Part shown: positions 1 to 8,978 of the stretch, piece by piece
How the letters are laid out: each line of letters begins with the position of its first letter
How positions within the stretch are numbered: the first letter of the stretch is position 1
Assembly: GCF_001641335.1 (NCBI RefSeq)
Contig: NZ_LVEM01000001.1
Coordinates: 1,863,222-1,927,221 of the forward strand
DNA: 64,000 nt
Source: Bradyrhizobium stylosanthis
GTDB lineage: Bacteria > Pseudomonadota > Alphaproteobacteria > Rhizobiales > Xanthobacteraceae
Reading direction: 5' to 3'
Position numbers and translations under genes: made by a program
Notes under the pieces: model-generated
Told to the model about the DNA's origin: nothing
Databases searched by the model: none
Seen by the model: only the letters and a program-made list of their open reading frames with translations

Positions 1-565
1 CGGGATGGATGCGCGAGGGCACCAGGAAGTCGCGCGCGCCTTCCGGCGAGGACGCGGTCAGGATCGGCGTGTTGAACTCGAAGAAGCCCTGCCCCTCCAT
101 GCGCCGGCGCATCGACTTGATGATCTCGACGCGGGTCATGATGTTCTGGTGCAGCTTCTCGCGACGCAGGTCGAGGAAGCGGTACTTCAGGCGGATGTCC
201 TCGGGGTATTCCTGGTCGCCGAACACCGGCAGCGGCAAATCGCCGGCCGGGCCCAGCACCTCGATCTCGCTGACATAGATCTCGATCTTGCCGGTCGGCA
301 GCTCGTCATTGTCGGTGCCGTCGGGCCGGCGGCGGACCTTGCCGTCCATCTTGACCACGAATTCCGAGCGCAGCTTTTCGGCCAGCGAGAACGCCGGCGA
401 GTCCGGGTCGACCACGCACTGGGTCAGGCCGTAATGGTCGCGCAGGTCGATGAACAGCACGCCGCCATGGTCGCGAACGCGATGGACCCAGCCCGAGAGG
501 CGGATGGTCTCGCCGATGTTGCTCTCGCGGAGCGCGCCGCATGTATGTGACCGGTAGCGATGCAT
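1..565 (-). CDS. aspS: Aspartyl-tRNA synthetase, N-terminal part (runs off the window)
   Basis: Reverse-strand reading frame open from 565 to the window edge, beginning ATG-CAT-CGC-TAC. The 188 visible residues show the OB-fold anticodon-binding domain of class II Asp[22 protein letters not shown] at about residues 24-43, then the linker into the catalytic domain ([12 protein letters not shown], then [20 protein letters not shown] of motif 1). The enzyme charges tRNA-Asp in the cytosol; alphaproteobacterial forms are often non-discriminating and also charge tRNA-Asn, which cannot be judged from this fragment. It is divergent from selO with about 200 bp between starts. The C-terminal two thirds lie outside the window. 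Confidence 0.95.
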   Translation of the reverse strand, partial: MHRYRSHTCGALRESNIGETIRLSGWVHRVRDHGGVLFIDLRDHYGLTQCVVDPDSPAFSLAEKLRSEFVVKMDGKVRRRPDGTDNDELPTGKIEIYVSEIEVLGPAGDLPLPVFGDQEYPEDIRLKYRFLDLRREKLHQNIMTRVEIIKSMRRRMEGQGFFEFNTPILTASSPEGARDFLVPSRIHP

Positions 566-762
566 GGTCGTCCCAAAATCAATGTCGGAGGAAGCGAATC
601 GGACGGCCTGAAACGACCGGTCCGAAGTTGCGGCAGGGTTTACCCGACGAGGCGGGGGGCGGCAACCAAGGGAACGGCCCGATTTGGGCTAGAAGCGCCC
701 ATTTTTGGCCGATCTGGCCTCAAGGCTTTGCCATCAGGTGTTCCCCGCCTATCTTTACCTCC

Positions 763-2235
763 ATGACCGTCCATTTCCCCTTCCAGAACTCGTATTCGGC
801 CCTGCCGGACAGCTTCTTTGCCCGCGTCGCGCCGACCCCCGTCGCCGCCCCCCGGCTGATCAAGCTGAACCGCCCGCTCGCGGTCCAGCTCGGGCTCGAT
901 CCCGACCTCCTGGAGACCCCGGAGGGGGCCGGGATCCTGGCCGGCAAGACGGTCCCTGCCGGGGCCGATCCCATCGCCATGGCCTATGCCGGCCACCAGT
1001 TCGGCCAGTTCGTGCCCCAGCTCGGTGACGGCCGCGCCATCCTGCTCGGCGAGGTCATCGACCGGGACGGCGTCCGCCGCGACATCCAGCTCAAGGGAGG
1101 CGGCCCCACCCCGTTCTCCCGCCGCGGCGATGGCCGCGCGGCGCTCGGACCGGTCCTGCGCGAATACATCGTCAGCGAGGCGATGTTCGCATTGGGCATC
1201 CCGACCACGCGCTCGCTCGCCGCCGTCGTCACCGGCGAGCACGTCATCCGCGAGACCGCCCTGCCCGGCGCGGTCCTGACCCGCGTCGCCTCCAGCCACA
1301 TCCGCGTCGGCACCTTCCAGTTCTTCGCCGTCCGCCGCGACACCGGGGCGATCCGCCGCCTCGCCGATCACGTCATCGCCCGTCACTATCCGCACCTGCT
1401 GCATGCGGCGCGGCCCTATCACGACCTGCTCGCGGCCGTCGTCGCGCGCCAGGCCGATCTCGTCGCGCGTTGGCTCTTGGTCGGCTTCATCCACGGCGTG
1501 ATGAACACTGACAACTCGTCGATCTCGGGCGAGACCATCGATTACGGTCCCTGCGCCTTCATGGACGCCTACAACCCTTCGCAGGTGTTCTCCTCGATCG
1601 ACGAGATGGGCCGCTACGCCTACGCCAACCAGCCGCGCATCGCCCTGTGGAACCTGACGCGGCTCGCCGAATGCCTGCTGCCGCTGTTCTCGGACGATCA
1701 GGAGAAGGCGATCGCCGAAGCCCAGGACATTCTCGGCGCCTTCGGCGAAATCTTCAGCGACTCCTATCAGGCCGGTCTGCGCAGGAAAGTCGGCCTGTTC
1801 ACGGAGCGCGACGGCGACGAGGCGCTGATCCAGGACCTGCTCGATGCCATGGCGAAGAACCACGCGGACTTCACCCTCACCTTCCGCAGGCTCGGCGACG
1901 CCGCGGCCGATGACGGCACTGATGTGCGCGCGCAGTTCATGGAGCCCGCCGCCTTCGACGAATGGGCCGGCCGCTGGCGCGCGCGCATCGCGCTGGAGCC
2001 GCAGGGCGCAACCGAGCGGCAGGCCGCCATGCACGCCGTCAACCCGGTCTTCATCCCGCGCAACCACCGCGTCGAGGCCGTGATCCAGGCCGCGGTGAAC
2101 AACGACGACTACGCGCCGTTCGAGGAGTTGGTGAAGGTGCTGGCGAAGCCGTACGAGGACCAGCCGGACTACGCCGCCTACGCCGATCCGCCGCTGCCGG
2201 ACCAGCGGGTGTTGCAGACGTTTTGTGGGACGTGA
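763..2235 (+). CDS. selO: Protein adenylyltransferase SelO (YdiU/UPF0061 family)
   Basis: 490 residues, a normal length for the family. SelO is a pseudokinase-fold enzyme that transfers AMP from ATP to Ser/Thr/Tyr of target proteins, linked to oxidative stress. Visible landmarks are [19 protein letters not shown] (nucleotide-binding segment), [18 protein letters not shown] upstream of it, HGVMNTDN carrying the catalytic Asp and metal-binding Asn, and DYGPCAFMD (DFG equivalent). The chain ends TFCGT, so a Cys lies near the C-terminus, the region where other SelO proteins have Cys or selenocysteine. The reading frame is open from 541, but similarity starts at [11 protein letters not shown], so ATG 763 was chosen. 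Confidence 0.93.
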   Translation: MTVHFPFQNSYSALPDSFFARVAPTPVAAPRLIKLNRPLAVQLGLDPDLLETPEGAGILAGKTVPAGADPIAMAYAGHQFGQFVPQLGDGRAILLGEVIDRDGVRRDIQLKGGGPTPFSRRGDGRAALGPVLREYIVSEAMFALGIPTTRSLAAVVTGEHVIRETALPGAVLTRVASSHIRVGTFQFFAVRRDTGAIRRLADHVIARHYPHLLHAARPYHDLLAAVVARQADLVARWLLVGFIHGVMNTDNSSISGETIDYGPCAFMDAYNPSQVFSSIDEMGRYAYANQPRIALWNLTRLAECLLPLFSDDQEKAIAEAQDILGAFGEIFSDSYQAGLRRKVGLFTERDGDEALIQDLLDAMAKNHADFTLTFRRLGDAAADDGTDVRAQFMEPAAFDEWAGRWRARIALEPQGATERQAAMHAVNPVFIPRNHRVEAVIQAAVNNDDYAPFEELVKVLAKPYEDQPDYAAYADPPLPDQRVLQTFCGT

Positions 2236-2251
2236 GCCACAAGCGCAGTGC

Positions 2252-2343
2252 GTAGGGTGGATTAGCCGAAGGCGTAATCCACCACCTCTCTCAACCAGCG
2301 GAAAGTGACGTGGTGGATTACGCTCCGCTAATCCACCCTACGG
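2252..2343. repeat. REP-like palindrome pair (inverted, head to head)
   Basis: Two 33-bp units in inverted orientation, 2252-2284 and 2311-2343, each running from GTAGGGTGGATTA to TAATCCACC with small internal differences, separated by 26 nt. Each unit is itself partly palindromic (GGTGGATTA against TAATCCACC). A third unit lies on the other side of the adjacent transposase gene. The arrangement is that of a REP or BIME element mobilised by its resident RAYT. Confidence 0.85.
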
Positions 2344-2356
2344 ACCGGCGCAACCT

Positions 2357-2890
2357 TCACGCCCGCTCGCCAAACTCGCCGACAGCCTTCACGTCGCCGC
2401 CCCAATCCGCCGGAAACAATCCCGCGCGGACGTCGCGGTGAAACGACGAGTACGGCCAGTCGCCTACCTTCGAGACATAACCGTGCTTGACGGGATTGTA
2501 GTAGCAATACTCGACATGGCGCGCATAGTCGGCTTCGTCACGAATGAGATGCTCCCAAAACCGACGTTGCCAGATGCCGCGCTCGTTGCGTGCTGCACGA
2601 ACCGCGCTCAGCCGTTCGGTCGACGGTAGCGACTTGGCGAAGCGTGTCTTGATCAAGCGCCAACGCACCGAAAAATTGGAGTCGCCTGGCGGCAATTGCC
2701 AAATCGCGTGGAGATGGTCCGGAAGAACCACGAAAGCGTCGATCTCGAAGGAATAGCTTTGACGTGTTGCGGCGACTGCGGCCCGCAAGATTTCGATCTG
2801 GTCGGTCAAGAGAGCCTTGCGCCGATCGAGCAGATTCACGGTGAAGAACCAGCATCCTCCGGGGACGAATACTCGGCGATAATCGGACAT
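2357..2890 (-). CDS. REP-associated tyrosine transposase (RAYT, Y1 family)
   Basis: About 177 residues from ATG 2890 (MSDYRRVFVPGG); the frame also allows ATG 2908. RAYTs are single-copy IS200/IS605-like nucleases that process REP palindromes in single-stranded DNA. Seen here are the HUH metal-binding pair in FVVLPDHLHAIWQLP and the C-terminal catalytic Tyr region HVEYCYYNPVKHGYV followed by DWPYSSFHRDV, all typical of the family. The gene is intact and flanked on both sides by palindromic repeats sharing the GGTGGATTA core, its presumed substrate. No left and right ends of a classical insertion sequence are visible, which agrees with a domesticated RAYT. Confidence 0.9.
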   Translation of the reverse strand: MSDYRRVFVPGGCWFFTVNLLDRRKALLTDQIEILRAAVAATRQSYSFEIDAFVVLPDHLHAIWQLPPGDSNFSVRWRLIKTRFAKSLPSTERLSAVRAARNERGIWQRRFWEHLIRDEADYARHVEYCYYNPVKHGYVSKVGDWPYSSFHRDVRAGLFPADWGGDVKAVGEFGERA

Positions 2891-2926
2891 CTGCAACCGA
2901 TAGCACAACTTGAAGTTGGCTCACAG

Positions 2927-2959
2927 TGGTGGATTACGCTTCGCTAATCCACCCTACGG
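2927..2959. repeat. REP-like palindrome, third copy
   Basis: TGGTGGATTACGC followed by GCTAATCCACCCTACGG matches the unit at 2311-2343 almost base for base, in the same orientation. It lies just upstream of the RAYT start, so the transposase gene is bracketed by the repeats. Confidence 0.85.
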
Positions 2960-2984
2960 ACCTCCTCCTACTTCGTCGCCTTCC

Positions 2985-3113
2985 TCACCCCGCCGAATGA
3001 GCTGCATCGAACTTCTGGGGATCGACGGGCTCGTATCGCGACCACTCCATGCCGGGCACGCCGGCGCAGCGCTCTGTCCACACCCTAGGACCGCCCGCGG
3101 GAACCGCTGTCAT
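2985..3113 (-). CDS. Possible short unknown protein or gene remnant
   Basis: A reverse frame gives about 42 residues (MTAVPAGGPRVWTERC at the start, then a W/Y/P-rich stretch, ending HSAG). Shifting the frame by one base at about 2988 would extend the C-terminus to a natural-looking VRKATK stop at 2968, so a frameshifted remnant is possible. I recognise no family. It lies between the REP copy and the phosphodiesterase and is divergent from the latter. Weak call, based only on codon appearance. Confidence 0.25.
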   Translation of the reverse strand: MTAVPAGGPRVWTERCAGVPGMEWSRYEPVDPQKFDAAHSAG

Positions 3114-3199
3114 CAAACTGAAACACACGCGCTCTAACGGGCTGGCAGGGCCGCCTTGCCGGAGGCGCCCATCCTCCAACTGTCCCGACAAAGCGTGCC

Positions 3200-4051
3200 A
3201 TGCCCTTCAAATTCATCCACATCACCGACACGCATCTCGCGAACCCCGGGCTGAAGCTCTATGGGCTCGATCCGCGCGCCCGGCTGGATGCGGCGATCGC
3301 CGACATCAACAAGCACCAGTCCGATGCCGCCTTCACAGTCGTGACCGGCGATCTCACCCATTGGGGCGAGGCTGAATCCTACGCCAATTTCGCCGACGCG
3401 ATGGCCGCGCTGAAAATCCCGTACATCGCCATGGTCGGCAATCACGACAAGCGCGTCGCCTGCCTCGACGGTCTCAAGTCCGCGCCGCGCGATCCCAACG
3501 GCTTCGTGCAGGGCACCCGCACCACCGAGCACGGCCTGTTCGTCTTCCTGGACACGCTGGACGAGACCAGCCACGCCGGCGAGATGTGCGGAAAGCGCCT
3601 CGGCTGGCTCGCGAGCACGCTGGCTGCCGCGTCCGCCGACCAGCAATTCGTCGTGTTCATGCACCACCCGCCCTTCCCGGTCGGCGTCCACGCCATGGAT
3701 GAGATCGCGCTGAAGCAGAGCGCCGAATTCGCCGAAGTGATCGCGCCCTATCGCGCCCGCATCCGCCACCTCTTCTTCGGCCATGTGCACCGGCCGATCT
3801 TCGGCAGCTACGGCAAGATCCCGTTCTCGACTCTGCGCGGCACCAACCACCAGGTCTGGTTCGAGCTCGACGCCAAGGTCACCGATCATCTGGCGAGCCA
3901 TGAGCCGCCGGCCTATGGCGTCGTCCTGATCGACGATCAGAACCTCGTCGTGCACAGCCACGATTTCCTCGACACCAGTCTGCGCTTCCCCTTCGAGCCA
4001 CCGGCAGGAGTGGATGGCCGCGACTATGCGCTCAATTTCCCGGCGCGATGA
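3200..4051 (+). CDS. Metallophosphoesterase / cyclic or glycerophospho-diesterase (GpdQ/CpdA-like)
   Basis: 283 residues with the full binuclear metallophosphoesterase motif set: DTHL near the N-terminus, VVTGDLTHWGE, MVGNHDKR, FMHHPPFPVGVHAMDEI, and FFGHVHRP. These bind two metals that hydrolyse phosphodiesters. The cap and VHAMDEI region resemble class III cyclic-nucleotide diesterases and GpdQ-type glycerophosphodiesterases. The next gene begins at 4053, so the gene heads a transport operon. With a Ugp-like importer downstream, cleavage of a glycerophosphodiester or similar organophosphate after uptake is the likeliest role; the substrate is an inference. No signal peptide is visible, so it is cytosolic. 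Confidence 0.85.
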   Translation: MPFKFIHITDTHLANPGLKLYGLDPRARLDAAIADINKHQSDAAFTVVTGDLTHWGEAESYANFADAMAALKIPYIAMVGNHDKRVACLDGLKSAPRDPNGFVQGTRTTEHGLFVFLDTLDETSHAGEMCGKRLGWLASTLAAASADQQFVVFMHHPPFPVGVHAMDEIALKQSAEFAEVIAPYRARIRHLFFGHVHRPIFGSYGKIPFSTLRGTNHQVWFELDAKVTDHLASHEPPAYGVVLIDDQNLVVHSHDFLDTSLRFPFEPPAGVDGRDYALNFPAR

Positions 4052-4052
4052 G

Positions 4053-5003
4053 ATGAGCCTCGCTGAACCCGCGGCTCTCCCGGTCGCGGCATCAGTGGCA
4101 CCGCGTCTGCACGTCCTGAAGCGGTTTTCGAGCCGATTCAAAACCTCGCTGCCGGCCTATCTGCTGCTCCTGCCCTCGCTGATCTTCCTCGCGCTGTTCA
4201 CCTATGGCGCGATGGGGCGCGTGTTCATCGATGCGCTCTACCAGCGCGCCACGCCCAAAGCGCCGGTTCGCTTCGTCGGCCTCGACAACATCAACGCCGT
4301 GCTCGCCGACCCCGCCTTCATCGGCGCCGTCGTCAACAATTTGATCTATGCCGTCGGCACGGCGATCCCGAGCATCGGACTTGCGCTGCTGTTTGCGCTG
4401 GCGCTGTCACGCACCCATGCCGTGAACAGTGCGCTGCGCGCCGCTCTGTTCCTGCCGGTACTGATCCCGATGGTCGCGGCGTCGTCGCTGTTCCTGTTCA
4501 TCTTCCTGCCCAATGTCGGCCTGCTCGACCACTACATCGGCCGGCTGCTTCCGGTGCTGCCGAACTGGCTCGGCGATCCCGACATCGCGCTCTATGCGAT
4601 CATGGTCATCACGATCTGGAAGAATGCCGGCTATTACATGCTGTTCTTCCTCGCCGGCCTCCAGGCCGTGCCCGAGGACGTGATGGAAGCCGCGCATCTC
4701 GACGGCGCGGGGCCGTATCCGCGCTTCCGCCACATCATCCTGCCCGAGCTCAAGCCCACCTTCCTGTTCGTCATCGTGGTCGCCACGCTCAACGCGGTGA
4801 CGCAGGTCGACCACGTCTTCGTCATGACCAAGGGCGGCCCGTCCAACTCGACCAACCTGGTGCTGTTCTACATCTACCAGCAGGCGGTCGAGCACTACGA
4901 CATCGGCAAGGCGTCCGCGGCGACGCTGCTGACGCTTGCCGCGCTGATGGGCCTCACCGCGCTCTCCTTCCGCACCATGGCCAACCGCGAGGGCGGGCCA
5001 TGA
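4053..5003 (+). CDS. ABC transporter permease (UgpA/MalF-like)
   Basis: 316 residues from ATG 4053 (MSLAEPAALP), two bases after the phosphodiesterase stop; an upstream in-frame ATG at 4014 lies inside that gene and is less likely. Six transmembrane helices are visible, beginning LLLLPSLIFLALFTYGAM. The EAA loop that docks the ATPase is at EDVMEAAHLDGAGPYPRFRH, with E-A-A and the G seven residues later. This is an inner-membrane subunit of a carbohydrate/glycerol-phosphate class importer (CUT1). It overlaps the next permease by ATGA at 5000, indicating translational coupling. Confidence 0.88.
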   Translation: MSLAEPAALPVAASVAPRLHVLKRFSSRFKTSLPAYLLLLPSLIFLALFTYGAMGRVFIDALYQRATPKAPVRFVGLDNINAVLADPAFIGAVVNNLIYAVGTAIPSIGLALLFALALSRTHAVNSALRAALFLPVLIPMVAASSLFLFIFLPNVGLLDHYIGRLLPVLPNWLGDPDIALYAIMVITIWKNAGYYMLFFLAGLQAVPEDVMEAAHLDGAGPYPRFRHIILPELKPTFLFVIVVATLNAVTQVDHVFVMTKGGPSNSTNLVLFYIYQQAVEHYDIGKASAATLLTLAALMGLTALSFRTMANREGGP

Positions 5004-5869
5004 AGCTGCTCGATGCGCTCTGGAAGGACGCCCCGCTCGCCACGCGCGGCGAGATCACGCCCAAGCTCGGCTTCCTGCTGACCGTGCTGCTCGCGATCGT
5101 CTGGCTGATCCCGCTCCTCTGGATGGGCGTTGCGACGCTGCGCCCGGCCTCGGACGGCATCAACGCCATGGCCGAGCTGATGCCGAGCCTGAAGCCGACG
5201 CTCGACAATGTCAGGGATGCCTGGGAGATCGGCGACTTCCCGCGCTACGCCCTCGACACCACGTTCATCTGCGCGGGCATTCTCCTCGTGCAGTTCGTCA
5301 CGATCACGCTGGCGGGTTTTGCGTTCGCGCGCCTGAGCTTCGCCGGCAAGACGCTGATCTTCTACATGTTCCTGATGCAGCTGATGCTGGTGCCGGTGCT
5401 GCTGATCGTGCCGAACCTGAAGCTGGTCGCGCAGCTCGGCCTCTACGACACGCTGACCGGCGTGATGATGCCGTTCTTCGCCTCGGCCTTCGGCACCTTC
5501 CTGATGCGCCAGGCGTTCGAGGCGATCCCGACCGAGCTGGAAGACGCCGCGCTGATCGACGGCGCCAGCCTGTTCCAGCGCATCCGCCACATCTACGTGC
5601 CGCTGTCGATGCCGAGCTTCTCGGCCTTCGCCATCATCTCCGTCACCAGCCACTGGAACGACTTCCTGTGGCCGCTGATGGTGATCAATTCGCCGGACAA
5701 GCGGCCGCTCACGGTCGGGCTCTCGGTGTTCACCGCGACCGCGGAGGGCACCCAGGCCTGGGGCACCATCGCCGCGGGCACGCTGATGGTGATCGCGCCC
5801 CTGCTCGTCACCTTCCTGATCTTCCAGAAGCGTTTCATCAGTTCTTTCGTCACCTCAGGCATCAAATAG
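5000..5869 (+). CDS. ABC transporter permease (UgpE/MalG-like)
   Basis: 289 residues with about six membrane helices. The EAA loop is TELEDAALIDGASLFQRIRH, a clear ATPase-docking motif, and the C-terminal QKRFISSFVTSGIK is typical of UgpE/MalG. It forms the second half of the heterodimeric CUT1 pore with the gene before it, whose stop codon it overlaps. The binding-protein gene follows within 12 bp, so all four genes from 3200 to 7212 probably form one transcript. Confidence 0.9.
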   Translation: MKLLDALWKDAPLATRGEITPKLGFLLTVLLAIVWLIPLLWMGVATLRPASDGINAMAELMPSLKPTLDNVRDAWEIGDFPRYALDTTFICAGILLVQFVTITLAGFAFARLSFAGKTLIFYMFLMQLMLVPVLLIVPNLKLVAQLGLYDTLTGVMMPFFASAFGTFLMRQAFEAIPTELEDAALIDGASLFQRIRHIYVPLSMPSFSAFAIISVTSHWNDFLWPLMVINSPDKRPLTVGLSVFTATAEGTQAWGTIAAGTLMVIAPLLVTFLIFQKRFISSFVTSGIK

Positions 5870-5880
5870 GAGAATTTTCG

Positions 5881-7212
5881 ATGCTGTTTACCCGCAGGCT
5901 CATGCTTGGCCTCGCCATGGCCGGCTCAATGGCAGGCGCCCTCGCCGTCCCCGCGATGGCCGAAGGTCCGACCGAGATCGACCTGTTCTTCCCCGTTCCC
6001 GTCGACGGCAAGCTCGCCCGCGACATGGGCACCTTGATCAAGGAGTTCAACGAGACCCATCCCGCGATCAAGGCGACCGCCGTCTACACCGGCTCCTATG
6101 ACGACACGCTGATCAAGACGCGCGCATCGATCAAGGCCGGCAAGCCGCCGGCCGCCGTGATCATGTCAGCCAACTTCCTGCTCGACATGCAGATCGAGAA
6201 CGAGCTCACCAATCTCGATCCCCTGATCGCCGCCGACGGCACCACCAAGGACCAGTTCCTGGGCCAGTTCTTCCCGGCGCTGCAGGGCAACGCGGTGATC
6301 AACCGCTCGGTCTACGGCGTACCCTTCCACAATTCGACGCCGCTGCTCTACATCAACGCCGACAAGGCCAAGGAAGCCGGCCTCGATCCGAACAAGCCGC
6401 CGCAGACATGGGCCGAGCTCACCGACTGGGCCAAGAAGCTCACCAAGCGCGACGGCGACAAGGTGACCCAATGGGGCATCGCGATCCCCTGCGCCTATGA
6501 TTATTGCGGCTGGATGATGGAAACGCTCACCATGAGCAATGGCGGGCGCTACTACAACGAGGAGTTCGGCGGCGAAGTCTACTACGACACGCCCTCGATG
6601 CTCGGCGCGCTGACCTGGTGGAACGACCTCGTCACCAAGCACAAGGTGCATGCGCCCGGCGCCACGCCCGGCCCGGCCGTCAGCACCTCCTTCATCTCCG
6701 GCAATGCCGCGATGATGATGCTGTCCACGGGCTCGCTGACCTATGTGCGCGACAACGCCAAGTTCAACTACAAGGTCGCCTTCATCCCGCGCAACGTCCG
6801 CAACGCGGTGCCGATCGGCGGCGCCTCGCTGATCGTGCCGGCAGGCCTCGAGGCCGACAAGCAAAAGGCCGCCTGGACGCTGATCAAGTGGATGACCTCG
6901 CCCGAGAAGAGCGGCTGGTGGAGCCGCGCCACCGGCTATTTCGCGCCCAACATGGCCGCATACAAGACGCCCGAGATGGTCGACTTCCTGAACAAGAACC
7001 CGGACGCCAAGACCGCCGTCGAGCAGCTTGACGTCGCAAAGCCCTGGTTCGCGACCTACAAGACCGTCCCCGTCCGCAAGACCCTCGAGGACGAGGTGAT
7101 GCTGGTCCTCAACGGCAAGAAGCAGCCGAAGGAAGCCCTCGTCGCCGCCCAGAAGGCCGCAGATGAGACGCTGAAGCCGTACAATGCGGAGACGTCGCTG
7201 AAGCTGCCGTAA
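5881..7212 (+). CDS. Extracellular solute-binding protein of the ABC importer (UgpB-like)
   Basis: 443 residues from ATG 5881, preceded by AGGAGAATTTTCG. The N-terminus (MLFTRRLMLGLAMAG, cut after AMA) is a signal peptide, so the protein is periplasmic. The family-1 binding-protein fold is seen in LIKEFNETHPAIKATAVYTG, SYDDTLIKTR, YGVPFHNSTPLLYINAD, SFISGNAAMMM and the C-terminal WWSRATGYFAPNMAAY. Overall pattern and length are close to UgpB, which binds glycerol-3-phosphate and glycerophosphodiesters; maltose-type sugars remain possible. The usual UgpC/MsmK ATPase does not follow. Confidence 0.88.
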   Translation: MLFTRRLMLGLAMAGSMAGALAVPAMAEGPTEIDLFFPVPVDGKLARDMGTLIKEFNETHPAIKATAVYTGSYDDTLIKTRASIKAGKPPAAVIMSANFLLDMQIENELTNLDPLIAADGTTKDQFLGQFFPALQGNAVINRSVYGVPFHNSTPLLYINADKAKEAGLDPNKPPQTWAELTDWAKKLTKRDGDKVTQWGIAIPCAYDYCGWMMETLTMSNGGRYYNEEFGGEVYYDTPSMLGALTWWNDLVTKHKVHAPGATPGPAVSTSFISGNAAMMMLSTGSLTYVRDNAKFNYKVAFIPRNVRNAVPIGGASLIVPAGLEADKQKAAWTLIKWMTSPEKSGWWSRATGYFAPNMAAYKTPEMVDFLNKNPDAKTAVEQLDVAKPWFATYKTVPVRKTLEDEVMLVLNGKKQPKEALVAAQKAADETLKPYNAETSLKLP

Positions 7213-7378
7213 GGCCTCCAGCTCATCGCATGAACGACCATCGGCGCTCCGCCATGCGGGGCGCCGAAATCGTTTGAGCCCCCAAATCCATTAACCCCTC
7301 GTCCACCATTCCACCCGCCCCTCCGCCGGTAACCATCGCAATTAACAGACCATCAACGCCCCGCCGACAAATCTACCG

Positions 7379-7510
7379 ATGTTTCTGGAGATTTCCGCCG
7401 TGGATCTGTTGGTTTTCGAGTTCCTGGGGCTGGCACTTGTGGCCATGTGCGTGGTCGTGGTGGCGCTGCCCTGCGCCCGCAAATCCTCGCACCGGATCCG
7501 CTACGAATAG
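7379..7510 (+). CDS. Small single-span membrane protein, 43 residues
   Basis: ATG 7379 opens a 43-codon frame ending TAG at 7508-7510: about 14 polar/mixed residues (MFLEISAVDLLVFE), one hydrophobic helix (FLGLALVAMCVVVVALP), then a basic tail (CARKSSHRIRYE). Codons have strong GC3 and nothing else explains the stretch. It sits alone between the binding-protein gene and rnd. No family recognised; it could be a membrane-anchored regulator or a conserved genus-specific peptide. Confidence 0.55.
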   Translation: MFLEISAVDLLVFEFLGLALVAMCVVVVALPCARKSSHRIRYE

Positions 7511-7626
7511 GAATTTCGTCGGAAACAGGCGATTCCGGCCCGATGCAAGGCTCGAATTCGCTTAGAGCCCCTTGACATCACAGCACTTTCGGCAGAACGG
7601 CTGATACCAAGTGTCATGGGCCGTTC

Positions 7627-8775
7627 ATGGATTTGATTACCACCACCGCTGACCTCGCGGCTGCCTGCAGCCGGCTGGCCAAGCACCCCGTCATAACAGT
7701 CGATACCGAGTTCCTCCGCGAAACCACCTACTACCCGCTGCTATGCGTGGTGCAGATGGCGAGCGCCGAGGAAGCGATCGTCATTGACGCCCTCGCCGAG
7801 GGCATCGACCTCAAGCCGTTCTTCGAGCTGATGGCCAACGAGGGCGTGCTGAAGGTATTCCACGCCGCCCGCCAGGACATCGAGATCATCTGGCACCAGG
7901 CCAACATCATCCCGCACCCGGTGTTCGACACCCAGGTCGCCGCCATGGTGCTCGGCTATGGCGACAGCATCGCCTACGACCAGCTGGTCGAGAAGGTGAC
8001 CGGTCACCGCCCCGACAAGACCCACCGCTTCACCGACTGGTCCCGCCGGCCGCTGACCAAGGAGCAGATGCATTACGCGGTGTCCGATGTCACGCATTTG
8101 CGCGATGTTTTCGCCGCCCTCGACGCCGACCTGAAGAAGCGCCGCCGCAGCGAGTGGGTCTCCATCGAGATGGAGATCCTGACCTCGCCGCGAACCTACG
8201 ACTTCCACCCCGAGCGGGCCTGGGAGCGGCTGAAGACGCGCGTGCGCAAGCCCAAGGACCTCGCCGTCCTGATGGAGGTCGCCGCCTGGCGCGAGCAGGA
8301 AGCGCAGAGCCGCGACGTGCCGCGCGGCCGCGTGCTGCGCGACGAGGCGATCACCGACATCGCCACCCACGCGCCAAACACGCTGGAGAAGCTCGCGAAC
8401 CTGCGCTCCGTGCCGAAGGGTTTCGAGAAGTCCAAATGGGGCGCGGACATCGTCGCCGCGGTCGAGCGCGGCCTGGCGCGGGATTTCTCGACGCTGCCGA
8501 AGCTGGAGAAGCCGCGCAACAATTCCAACGGCGCGGCCATCGTCGAGCTCCTGAAGGTGCTGCTGCGGATGACCGCCGAGCGCCACGCGGTGGCAAGCAA
8601 GGTGATCGCCACCGTCGACGACCTCGAAGAGATCGCAGCCGACGATGCCGCCGACGTCCCCGCCTTGCGCGGCTGGCGCCGCGAGCTGTTCGGCGAGGCC
8701 GCCCTGAAGCTCAAGCGCGGCGAGTTGGCGCTCGCGATCGAGAAGGGTCGCGTGATCGGGGTTCAGCGGGCCTAG
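7627..8775 (+). CDS. rnd: Ribonuclease D
   Basis: 382 residues, the usual length. RNase D is a 3'-5' exoribonuclease that trims tRNA precursors and other structured RNAs. DEDDy exonuclease residues are visible: [14 protein letters not shown] (Exo I), [12 protein letters not shown] (Exo II) and [13 protein letters not shown] (Exo III with the catalytic Tyr). Residues of about 205-290 contain an HRDC RNA/DNA-binding domain ([20 protein letters not shown]). Monocistronic, followed by a repeat-rich intergenic space. In relatives rnd usually lies near aspS and the ppk/ppx genes, so this neighbourhood is partly rearranged (recollection of synteny). Confidence 0.95.
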   Translation: MDLITTTADLAAACSRLAKHPVITVDTEFLRETTYYPLLCVVQMASAEEAIVIDALAEGIDLKPFFELMANEGVLKVFHAARQDIEIIWHQANIIPHPVFDTQVAAMVLGYGDSIAYDQLVEKVTGHRPDKTHRFTDWSRRPLTKEQMHYAVSDVTHLRDVFAALDADLKKRRRSEWVSIEMEILTSPRTYDFHPERAWERLKTRVRKPKDLAVLMEVAAWREQEAQSRDVPRGRVLRDEAITDIATHAPNTLEKLANLRSVPKGFEKSKWGADIVAAVERGLARDFSTLPKLEKPRNNSNGAAIVELLKVLLRMTAERHAVASKVIATVDDLEEIAADDAADVPALRGWRRELFGEAALKLKRGELALAIEKGRVIGVQRA

Positions 8776-8795
8776 GTCCGCGATCCCTCCCCGGC

Positions 8796-8941
8796 GTCGT
8801 CCCGGCCTAGTGCGCAATTGCGCACGGGGGCCGGGACCCATAACCCCAGGGACAGGTTTGACGAAGATCCGTCGTTCGGTACTCCGACCGCCACCAACCG
8901 ACAGATCACGCGGTATGGGTCCCGGCCTTCGCCGGGACGAC
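8796..8941. repeat. Nested inverted-repeat intergenic element
   Basis: Outer arms GTCGTCCCGG (8796-8805) and CCGGGACGAC (8932-8941) enclose inner arms CCGGGACCCATA (8831-8842) and TATGGGTCCCGG (8914-8925) and a perfect 16-bp palindrome GTGCGCAATTGCGCAC (8810-8825). It lies between convergent rnd and the aminotransferase gene. The layout resembles dispersed palindromic elements I recall from Bradyrhizobium intergenic spaces. It may also act as a bidirectional transcription end. Confidence 0.7.
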
Positions 8942-8978
8942 ACCGAAGATGTGGCGGCAGGTCCGCCTGGAATGCCCC

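Noticed and set aside
2357..2890. Complete IS200/IS605 insertion sequence
   Set aside because: The protein is of the RAYT type and the flanks are REP palindromes; no accessory TnpB gene or classical ends.
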